Assembly (NCBI GenBank): GCA_021018815.1
Contig: JAITYX010000003.1
Coordinates: 10,196,501 to 10,260,500, forward strand
DNA from: Talinum fruticosum
Lineage: Eukaryota; Streptophyta; Magnoliopsida; Caryophyllales; Talinaceae
Direction of reading: 5' to 3'
DNA length: 64,000 nt
Below are positions 1 to 8,490 of the stretch, piece by piece. A program made the translations under genes and the position numbers. Under the pieces are notes generated by a model. That model saw only the letters and a list, made by a program, of their open reading frames with translations. It ran no database searches and was not told where the DNA came from. The stretch's first letter is position 1. Each line of letters starts with the position of its first letter.

Positions 1-240
1 CCTATTATTACGGTTCAATGAAAAATCGTAGTAATAAGTTATATCCGAACTTTTACTATAGTTCATCAAAAGAGCTGCATTAGTAAATATTGTCCATTAT
101 TACAGTTGTTTCATTGAAGCGTAATAAAAGATCTATTATATTTAATAAAAAATATAAAAAAATTTTAACTACAATTTAATAAAAAAACGGTAATAATAGA
201 TTTGTCTATTGCTACAATTCTTTCGTAAAACGATACTAAA

Positions 241-648
241 TGGTCCCTTCTTTCTTTATAACCCCTTTGCAGGCTGAGATCTCGTTTTCTTTTTCTCTCT
301 CCAACCCTAAAGGGAATTCGCTTTCTCAGATCTCGTGAATTTTAGTGTTTGATTTTGCTTGAATTTATTATATCTGCAGCTTCTAACCTCTTTTTATCTT
401 CGGTAGTTTCTCAGAATCTTTGATCTCTCCTACTCTCATTTTCCCCATCTCTCTCCTCTGAATATATAAGGATTCGAGGTCGTTCTTGTTCCATACTCGA
501 TCAGATTCGAAGGTATATCCTCATTTTCTCTCTCCTCCTCTGTTTTTCCGTTTGTCTTTTGCTTTTTTTGCTTCATATTTACGCTTCCAATTTTGGATAT
601 TTTATTGAAGATATATGGTTTAGTTTCTTAAAAATTTGTTTGTCGAAA
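241..648 (+). other. CT-rich leader, probably 5' UTR and promoter captured with the HVA22-like fragment
   Basis: This stretch lies between the left subterminal repeats and the HVA22-like start codon. It is rich in CT runs and contains short TATA-like strings. It does not carry the element's repeat motif, and it resembles a plant 5' untranslated leader. I infer that it was captured together with the first two exons of the gene. No transcription start can be fixed from sequence alone. Confidence 0.35.
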
Positions 649-896
649 ATGTTGAGAGAGTTCATCAGCAGAGGACATCTGTGAGTTATTCGCTCCAATT
701 CAGATGATGGATGTTCATTTTTTTTTTTAATTTAATTGATTTTAATCCCTTTTGATTTTAATTTTTGGGGAAAATCTGATTTGATTTTGAAATTTGGGGG
801 TTTACAGGATTATTCTGGGATACGCATACCCAAGCTTTGAGTGCTTCAAGACGGCGGAGAAGAACAAGCCTGACATCGACGAACTCCGATTTTGTG
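649..896 (+). pseudogene. HVA22/TB2-DP1 family gene fragment (first exon, intron 1, part of exon 2)
   Basis: Exon 1 (649-680) encodes MLREFISRGH plus a split Leu codon, followed by a GTGAG donor. The intron ends in TTTACAG at 801-807. Exon 2 restores the Leu codon and reads on as ILGYAYPSFECFKTAEKNKP and then DIDELRF. HVA22 proteins are small ER membrane proteins of the DP1/Yop1 reticulon-like family that shape ER tubules and respond to abscisic acid and stress. Their conserved start contains GYAYPAFECFKTVE followed by RFWCQYW. Here the match breaks near 892, apparently by loss of one base in the Trp codon, and does not resume, so the transmembrane part is missing. Correct splice signals show that it came from genomic DNA and not from an mRNA copy. 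It sits inside a CACTA-type element and is best read as a transduplicated fragment. Confidence 0.75.
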
Positions 897-1277
897 CCAA
901 TTCAATGATTTTTGGACTGAAATTGATGAATTGCAAATCGCCGTTTATTTAGGTTGTATAAATGTGCAGTAGGCATTAAAAAAAGATTATGAAAAAATTT
1001 TCAAAGCTATTATTAGGGTTGTTACTCGAGAACCGTAGTAATAGATTATAATTATAAATGACCTATTAGTACGGTTCATTCTCCATAATCATAGTAATAG
1101 CTACTTATCATTATGATTTTATAATTATAAATGAACCGTAATAATAGGTTCTCTTTACTAAAGTTTTGAATCGTAGTAAAAGATGTCCATCTACCATTAT
1201 ATTCACATACACGATGCTTTATAAGTATAGTGAAACGTTATACTGAACCATTGTAAAAGATGGTTATTATAATAGTG

Positions 1278-2114
1278 TAAGAAGAATCGATTGATGCTAG
1301 AAGAAAGTTTGATGAACAAAGGTGTGATATTTGAGAGCTTACTGCTCGATTTGATAGCTTCTCGTAGAAACTTGGTCACCCATGTGCAACAATAACTCTG
1401 AAAGCTCGTCTTAGGAGTTGTTTTGTGTAGTTGTAGCATTTATCTTTAAATATTGTTAACTTCGTAGTAAACTTAAAACTCGACGAGATGTGGAAAATTA
1501 AATTGTGGATGTTGCTTATGTGATAGTTGTTTGTAAACAAATTTAGATGAAGTTCATATTTGGGAATTTTTGTGGATGGATTTGTTCATGTTATTAGTTT
1601 ATGTGCTAAACTTGTAGCACATTTTTATTATTTTGTACAACATATTTTTGGTAAAAAATTGAAATTTTGAAATTGAATATGCCTTCAGTTTCAATAGTTA
1701 TGCATGCACAGTAAATTTGATATCGAAATATTTGTCTCTATTTGAGACTAAATTTATTGAACGGTTATTTGAGATCGATTGATGTGGTATTTAACAGTCT
1801 CCAAGTGAGACCGAAAAATTGTTGATTTCAAGTTGACAACAAATAAATTTGGCCTCAACTTGAGATCGAAAGTAACTGAGTCAAATTGATCTCAATTAGA
1901 GACCAATTCAACCGGACTATAGTAGCGTCTAGTATATGCCGGTTTCTACATTCGATCTCAACTTGAGACCGAATTATGAAATCGGCCTCTAATTTAAATT
2001 GTGACCAAGCGTTATTGAGATGGATATTATTTGATCTCTAACCTGAGTTTGAGATCGATTTCACGTTTTTTGAGACTATTTTTTTAGTCTCAATTCAGAC
2101 AGTTTCTTATAGTA
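1278..2114. repeat. Degenerate CACTA-like subterminal repeat region
   Basis: From about 1690 to 2114 the sequence repeats short blocks such as TCTCAACTTGAGACCGA in both orientations. The block ends at 2101-2114 in TTTCTTATAGTA, which read from the right is TACTATAAGAAA, one base from a CACTATAAGAAA terminus. I read this as the decayed end of a second CACTA-type element. 1278-1690 holds AT-rich sequence with no recognisable gene, and no left terminus was found. Confidence 0.35.
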
Positions 2115-2790
2115 TTATTTGTGTTACATTATTTATTACACCTTAACAAGCATTACATTAGGTTTGGACACGATCATTGAGCTCATCTTGGATGCGCTGA
2201 TTAATCTAATACAAAGCTCGGCTATTCATGAGGAAGGAATAAGGAGCCAATTGATAAAAGAAACAACGGCCATCCATTTTTTTTTTTTTTTGGAAATAAT
2301 TTAGGAGTAGGATGCCAGTCTGTAAGAATTATTACAGTTATATTTTATCTAAACTATGTGCGTAAAATTTTCCTTATAAAAAATTAATCTTCCAAAATGT
2401 AAAAGGGTTATAGGTAGACCAAAGAAGAACTAGAAGGAGGTGATTAAAATGGATACGAGACACTTCAGCCTTATGAAGGAAATGATCAAGGGTCGTAGTT
2501 TATGGAGATTTAGAATTAGAGTGGTGAATCTTAACAAAATGTTTTCTGAAAATATTTTTACAAGTTTCTTGGAGTTGATCTCTTTGCTTGTAGGACTAAG
2601 TCTCTTGGAGTTGATCTCTTTGCTTGTATGACTTAGCCTGTCTATAGTTAAATTGCCCTCAACTTTGTGAAGCAGAATCCACGTTTGGAATTGTATTTTT
2701 TTCTTTTTATACATTGGATCCCTTTTTTTAGGCATTCTTAATATACTTTTATTGTCAAACAAATCAACCACAACCCCTCCCCCAAAAAAA
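2115..2790. other. AT-rich intergenic DNA with a 36-bp tandem duplication
   Basis: No convincing gene is seen. A 36-bp unit containing GGAGTTGATCTCTTTGC is repeated twice in tandem at about 2567-2638. The short open frames on both strands across it are repeat-driven and resemble no known protein. Confidence 0.5.
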
Positions 2791-2793
2791 TAT

Positions 2794-2841
2794 CACACAC
2801 ACACACATAATAGCTACACTCACTCACTCACTCACTCACTA
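2794..2841. repeat. Compound microsatellite, (CA)n then (CACT)n
   Basis: About seven CA units are followed, after a short AT-rich spacer, by about six CACT units. The tract lies about 75 bp beyond the stop codon of the dioxygenase gene, within its likely 3' flank. Confidence 0.9.
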
Positions 2842-2916
2842 AGAAAATCTTTGGCTCAACCACGGTATACAAATCCAATAACTTATTTGGGAACGTAAGC
2901 CTCTAAATGAGCTTAA

Positions 2917-4977
2917 TTAGGCATTGGTTTCCAATTCGAGCCCTGCAAGTTTGCGGTTGAGCTCTTCTGGAGACCAGTTTTCCTCCTTGGCGAATTTCTT
3001 AATCTTAATACGGTCAAGGTACAGGTTGTCATGCTTTGTGGTCATCTCAGCAAATGTGATGGGTTCATCCAACAATGGCTTCTCTCCTTCGTTCACCTTG
3101 AGAGGGTAAACCCTGGCATCGTTCTCTGGGTTAAAGAACATTGCTATTGACATCCGAGTGTGCTCTGCGTTCACAATAGCTTGATGGTCTGCGCTCTTAT
3201 ACCGTCCATTGCTCATGAACTGCAAACGCATAAAATAAAACATATCACGTCTTGTTGTTAAGAATAAAAATTCTTAAATAACACAACTGATATAAGAATA
3301 TGAAATCTAAACTATACACTAATCCGATTATGGGTCCGTTGATTGATGAGTTATCAAACATCTGACTTAACAGTCCTTGGTCTAAATTTGATATCCGTGT
3401 TGTAAGTGGATTTAATGCAGGATTATCAGGTTCCCCTTTCTCCTATTTTCTCAAGTGAATGGGTTTTGCGTACAATTATCCACATTCCACGGGAAGATTT
3501 CAAATCACAAGAGCAGGGTTTACAATTATGAGTGCTACATATCCAGAAGTATATAGCCTAAAAGAGTGAGCAATTTAAAGTATTAGGCGGCAAACTAAAT
3601 AACTTAGACACATTCATAGATTAGAACAACTCGATTCTGTAACATTGAAATCTTCAATCCTTGTAAACAATTAAGATGTTCAATATCAATAAAGTCATCT
3701 TAGAAAAAGATAAGAGAATGAACTTACATAAAGCTGGTCGCCAAGGTTCACCACAAAGGCGTTCTTGATGGGGCGGACAGTGGTCCAAGTCTTGCCGGCA
3801 TCTTTGGTAGCTTGAAGGCCACCAACCTGGTCCTGGACAAGCATGGTCATAGAGCTTGGGTCTGTGTGGCGTTTGAGCCCAATAGCAAGATCTGGCTGCG
3901 GGCATTTTGGGTAGTGATTAACCACCAACTGCTCTTGTATCTCGCCCAAAGTCTTTATAAGAGCGTCTCTCTCCAAGCCTAGGCCCTCTGAGAGCAGCTC
4001 GTACAGCTTACGAGACACTTCCATTAGCTTCACCCCGTATTCCTCTATTACTGGCGTCCATCCTTGAGGCTTGTCTGGCCATTTGGAGTAGTCTCGTGCA
4101 TGGATTGGCTGCTCCACGAACACAATGAACTCTCTCCAGTTTGCCACTACTTCATCCTGTACAGTTATGAAGCATAAACGAAAATATTTTCAACGGCAGT
4201 GATGGATGGTAGAGGTAGTCATCTAAGAGCGGTACTTTTATCAGTATTTTCTTTAAAACCATACTATTATGTGACACTTGTCCATGGCAAAGACAAATTG
4301 TTTATAGTTATCAACATTCATGAATTATCAAGCTCAAGAGTTCAGTAATTCGTCAACCTTATTTTTTAATTGCAGCCACATATTTACAAAATTTACAACT
4401 ACTTGAACTGAAACCTGCAACGTCCAATTATATGGATTTTTAATAAGTCAAATAAAATGATCAAACTTTTTAAAACTTTTAACCGCGAAAATCCCTTTCC
4501 TTTTCAAAACATATTTTCGTCAGACAATTGACAAATATGTGTTAACTAAAGCCCACCTGTTTTGACCTTAAATAAATAATGAAAAAAGGAAAGGAGCTGA
4601 CCAGGAGGTGACTGGAGACGAGGAAACCACCCATCTTGCCGTGGGGCATCTTGTAACTGAGCTTATACTCATCAGACAAAGCAAAGAACTGCTTGCCCAG
4701 TTCGAACATTTGGGTGAAAAGATCGTCTTCAACCCCATGATCCACCAATTGGAAAATCCCCACTCCTCACACGCGGCCACAATCTTCTTCTGTATCTCCT
4801 CTCTCCGGCCCCGGGGTAGTCCTCGTCGATCCCGGCCAGGGATATCACCGGAATGTCATCGCTGAAGTCCCGGTGGCCCACCTTAGCTCGGTCCTTCTCG
4901 TGCACTACGTATCCCTTATCTAGTGCCTTTTCGAGGGCTAGTGTTGTGGGTGTAATGCTGGCTGTTGTGGGTACCAT
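2917..4977 (-). CDS. Flavanone 3-hydroxylase-like 2-oxoglutarate/Fe(II) dioxygenase, three exons, two frameshifts in exon 1
   Basis: Exons on the minus strand are 4977-4602, 4156-3728 and 3219-2917. All introns are phase 0 with GT/AG ends. Flavanone 3-hydroxylases convert flavanones such as naringenin to dihydroflavonols in the cytosol, using 2-oxoglutarate, O2 and Fe(II). Family landmarks seen: [10 protein letters not shown] near residue 43, [20 protein letters not shown] at the first junction, [21 protein letters not shown], the iron ligands in RHTDP and SADHQ, and RMS with the 2-oxoglutarate-binding Arg. Intron positions match the usual F3H structure, and the expected length is about 369 residues. 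Exon 1 is 376 nt, two short of a whole frame. The frame changes once near 4805-4815 and again near 4757-4762, both beside runs of G. Either the gene is newly dead or these are homopolymer errors in the assembly. The segment before SADHQ (GDQLYFMSNGRY) and the C-terminus differ from classical F3H, so it may be a paralogue with another flavonoid or related substrate. Confidence 0.82.
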
Positions 4978-5057
4978 TCTCTCTCTCTTCTGTAATTCTC
5001 TGTCTACACTTTATTCACTTTGATTAAGTTGTTGATGATATCACTCTTATTTGGTCT

Positions 5058-5066
5058 CTTTATATA
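5058..5066 (-). promoter_or_regulatory. TATA box of the F3H-like gene
   Basis: On the minus strand this reads TATATAAAG. It lies about 80 bp upstream of the ATG at 4977, a normal distance for a plant gene with a short leader. Confidence 0.6.
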
Positions 5067-5953
5067 CTGAACATAGCACATAGGAAATTCATGATATTGG
5101 TATAGTCAATATATGAGAGCTGCATGGTTTGCAGGAAGTTTGACTCGCCATTAGTTTATAAGTTTATAATTGGCATGACCGAGAAGCAATTAATTGACTT
5201 CAAACCTGTTCCAAGTTGGTGGCTTGATTTCAGTTGGTTTATTTAATTCATAGTGTTAAAAGCTCGAAGATTTTCGTTTCATGTAATGTTGAATTTATTA
5301 ATGTATACAATAATACGAACTTCTCCACCGCACAACTGATTGGTTGTTTTTGGCTGGCTCCAAATATAATGCGCAAGTAATTACCCAAATGATACAAACT
5401 TCTGTATAGGTCGATTTCCTGCATTTCTTTTTTGCTCAATACTTGAATTGATTTTTGTCTTAGGGTCTTGATTTTCCAAATGATTAACGCAGAAAGTACA
5501 GATTACATAGTAATCAGAAAAGCCAATTGCTTACTTGAATGGTAGAAATTGGAATGCCAAAATATGAAAATTAAATCAAACTAGAGCTTACTTGGTCAGA
5601 AGCAGGGAAATCTGAAATCCCACAATCTCTGCTACCCAAATGAATTATCCGCAATCCTACTCGAAGAAATCCGGACAGCATCCAAGTTTTCGACGGTTGG
5701 ATGGACTCTAGAGCTGCTTTACAATACAATTTACAGTGGGATGAAGCCTGGGGAAGGTTGGATCTTGGATGGTATAGAGATTCAATTAGTCATTTTTTTA
5801 AATCTTTTTTGAGGACTCGTTCTTTAAACATTTTCTTGGAAACATTTTGAAATAGTTTGACCAGCATTTAGTATTTTACAGCAGATTAAAGCAGTTTGGA
5901 GCAGATTGTATCATTTCAAAGAATTTTTTAGAGCGTTGAACTTTAGTCTCTCA
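5067..5953. other. Upstream region of the F3H-like gene, no gene seen
   Basis: AT-rich, non-repetitive sequence without a convincing reading frame on either strand. The part near 5067 presumably contains promoter elements of the minus-strand gene, but I could not assign specific sites. Confidence 0.5.
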
Positions 5954-5970
5954 CTATCCAAGAATTCTTT

Positions 5971-7476
5971 TTTTTTTTTTTATCATTAGTAAACTTTAAC
6001 GAAGCTTGAAAAGATACAAAAATGACTAAATTGATGACAACAATTAGCCAATATAATACCTCATATTCCCTATCGAAAAACCACCAACGCTAATAATACA
6101 ACAAGCTACTCCAAAACTTCGTTGAAAAAGTATAATACTTTAGAGATAACTTTGTAATTGATCTCTAATTAAAATCAACCACTTCATACGTCTAATATTC
6201 CACCTTATACTTAGTAAAAAACACCCTAATCGATTAAGTTTCTGCTTGATTTTGTATCTCGCTTCCTTAAACTCCATGCAATCCTTCTTATATGTGGAGT
6301 TTTATCCCCAATGGGATAGTCCCAACATTCTTCCCATATCCAAGCCTTTTCGAGCAATCTCTATATGAGTAGGAGACTCTTGGCTGAGAGTCTCTTGCTC
6401 CATCTTCTTACACACTTCCTTTGTAGCACAAAAACCTTGTGAAATTATATTAATAGATTGATTTTCAATTTGCTCCACAGCTGCTTGTAACCGATATTGC
6501 TTCTAGTTGTTACTATTTGAGGACTTGACTCCCTTTCTTCTTTGCTGTTTCCCCCTTTTCACTTATCTAACTTCTCATGCATTGTCATATCAATTGTAAG
6601 GGGTACATCAAAGGGCTCTATAAATTCTTCATTATCTCGATGAATGTTCCCCTTCTTAGATATCATCAATCTCATTGACTCGCTTGATTTATATTTCCAT
6701 TCAAAACATATATCCATGTTCGACTACTCGAGGAGAGCTCCCTTCTCTCGGCACTTCGTTCCCCATGCCTCCAATTAAATCATGTGTCTATGACTTTTGG
6801 TTTTCTTCAACTCTTCAAAAGCTACTTTTTACAAACTCAACAATCTTCTCCGACGGAATACGATCAGCCTCTCCACCTTCACCGCCATGAACTCCATTGC
6901 TAAGGTTATACATCCAATCGGCTTCATCAACTCCATTGGAAGAGCTCATTTCCGACGCTGTGTTTCCTAGCTTTTTCCCTTCTAAATTATACCTATGAAT
7001 GGGAACTTTAATATCAAAAACTTTTACTCTAAAACCTTCATTTTCAATAGATAATATGATCTCATCATCAATGTCAACTAGATGAGTAGTCATAATTAGA
7101 ACTTTAGCAATCCCTAATGAAGATGCTTCAAAAGTAGTAGAGTCAAGAGAAATTATGTCACCCCATCTCTCTGCCATAGCTCTGATGTTGTCACTAGTCC
7201 ATGCATGTCATGGGATGCCTATTAATTGAAGCCAAGTAGTTCGAGTTTAATACACCTTAAATGGAGCCATCTTCTACAACCAAAGAACCATCCCAACAAG
7301 ATATCGTTGTAATCACTTAAAACTGATTCAACTTTTTCCATTGATTGGAAAGTAAGTAAGAATCTACAGGTTACCATGTCAATGACTTTCAAGCAGAAAG
7401 GCAAAATAAATGAAAATGGCACTAAGCTCCTCTTAACCAACTTAACTTCTCATGGCTTACTCTGCTCTCCACTACT
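5971..7476 (-). mobile_element. ORF1-only (half) LINE with poly(A) and 17-bp target-site duplication
   Basis: The same 17 bp, CTATCCAAGAATTCTTT, occur at 5954-5970 and 7477-7493. Immediately inside the first copy is a run of T (5971-5981), which is a poly(A) tail on the minus strand. Together these show target-primed insertion of a roughly 1.5 kb RNA in minus orientation. The body encodes a DUF4283-type ORF1 domain but no endonuclease or reverse transcriptase. Because the 5' part of a LINE is retained and ORF2 is absent, this is not ordinary 5' truncation. It resembles the half-LINE type of non-autonomous element. Confidence 0.75.
6700..7440 (-). pseudogene. LINE ORF1 fragment, DUF4283/RNA-binding type
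   Basis: Read on the minus strand from 7440, the first part contains LLTFQSMEKVESVL, then WFFGCRRW, and after a stop continues in another frame with MAERWGDIISLDS, ALSLGIAK-like text and FRVKVFDIKVP near 6990. This spacing matches the DUF4283 domain of plant LINE ORF1 proteins, where a WF..LR.W core is followed by a VWV..GVP.HAW segment and an IA..WG..I.LD segment. In the family this domain binds the element RNA in a ribonucleoprotein. The link between the two blocks is interrupted by a stop and a frame change near 7180-7225, so the protein is broken. Downstream, to about 6200, only short open stretches remain. Confidence 0.6.
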
Positions 7477-7493
7477 CTATCCAAGAATTCTTT

Positions 7494-8099
7494 CGGAGGC
7501 TTCGGGCTACAATTAGTATTGTGGAGCTAGTTGGAGCTTTTTGAAATAAGTTTGAACATTTTAATGAGTATATACCATTTTCCAACAGGTGACATTATAA
7601 AATGATGTGAAAATGCTTTGGAATTGAATTACATCTAATTTCACAATTTTAATTTTGGAATTGAAAGGTAATTCAATTGGTAATATATGTCACATTCTAA
7701 TTTTGTTGTCAATGGAATTTAGAGCAACAAAAAAAAAAATAAAAGGGTAACCTGGCATCAATTGCAAAACAAGAATGTTACTTGATGTAAATGCCTTTGT
7801 ATACCTTGCACCCTACACCGCAAACTTTCACCTACCTTTTTAAAAAAAAATAAAAAATTAAGGATGTAATTTCTTTCGATTCGCAAGCGTTTAAGGTAAA
7901 AGTCATATTAATAAATAAGCTTTCAAGGATTCAAACTTATAATTTCCTCCTTATTGAGATAATACGATACCGCACCTGAACCAACATTTTATTGGTACCA
8001 CTTTCATAGACTATAATAAGGAATCTTTATCACTTATAACTACCAGTAAGCCCCTATCGGTTAAAGCCTTTTGGTTTACTAGGAGATTTAGGTCCTGTT
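7494..8099. other. AT-rich intergenic DNA, no gene; possible old SINE near 7925-7990
   Basis: No protein-coding signal. On the minus strand 7936-7927 reads GTTTGAATCC, similar to a pol III B box, and a tRNA-like stretch lies upstream of it. This may be a decayed tRNA-derived SINE, but no tail or target duplication was found. Confidence 0.3.
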
Positions 8100-8287
8100 C
8101 CATTTAACTTTACCTTACAACTTCTTACAACTCCTTACAATTTCTTACAACTCTTTACAACTTTCTATAAGTAACTCTACCGAGGAGCCCTAAAGGGCGA
8201 TAAAATACAATAAAGGAGGGGGCAATCGAACCCGAGACCTAATGTACTCGGCATCTCAATCTTGACCACTAAGCCATTACCTCATTG
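8100..8287 (-). mobile_element. tRNA-derived SINE
   Basis: On the minus strand the head contains an A-box-like TGGCTTAGTGG (8276-8266) and a B-box GGTTCGATTGCC (8232-8221), spaced as in tRNA genes. The intervening sequence does not fold into a normal tRNA. Past the head the body runs into about five tandem repeats of a 9-12 bp unit like TTGTAAGAAG (8165-8114), a common kind of SINE 3' tail. Internal pol III boxes and a repetitive tail support a SINE. No clear target duplication was found. Confidence 0.6.
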
Positions 8288-8490
8288 TATGACAATAGAT
8301 GATTTTCAATTGAGATAATCACAACTTATTTTCAATATAATTATTTATAATTTGCACAAATGACTATTGTATTAATTCTTATAAATATTTACAAATTTAA
8401 AGATATCCAAGTAAGTTTTTAAAGTGTCAAAAATAGTTTATAACAAGAAGATCAATATATGAGTCATCATATATTAATTACAGAGTAGCA

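Larger units (their letters stand above)
1..1277. mobile_element. Right part of a non-autonomous CACTA (En/Spm-type) element carrying captured gene DNA
   Basis: Both sides of this stretch carry many short copies of a motif close to TATTATTACGGTTC. Forward copies lie near 1-16, 91-106 and 206-221. Reversed copies lie near 1030-1044, 1133-1148, 1168-1185 and 1246-1264. The copies at 1-16 and 1133-1148 are exact reverse complements. The right edge at 1273-1277 reads TAGTG, which is CACTA seen from the right. Dense subterminal repeats next to CACTA ends are the hallmark of the En/Spm superfamily. No transposase is present, so the element would be non-autonomous. Its left end is outside the window, so the 3-bp target duplication cannot be tested. 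The centre holds a fragment of an HVA22-like gene. Confidence 0.6.

Noticed and set aside
2430..2771. 113-codon minus-strand frame with an internal repeat
   Set aside because: The repeat comes from a 36-bp tandem duplication. AT-rich, no similarity to known proteins, and an overlapping frame on the other strand.
8221..8283. Possible tRNA gene on the minus strand
   Set aside because: A and B boxes are present, but the arms do not pair as in a tRNA and a repetitive tail follows, so it was called a SINE.
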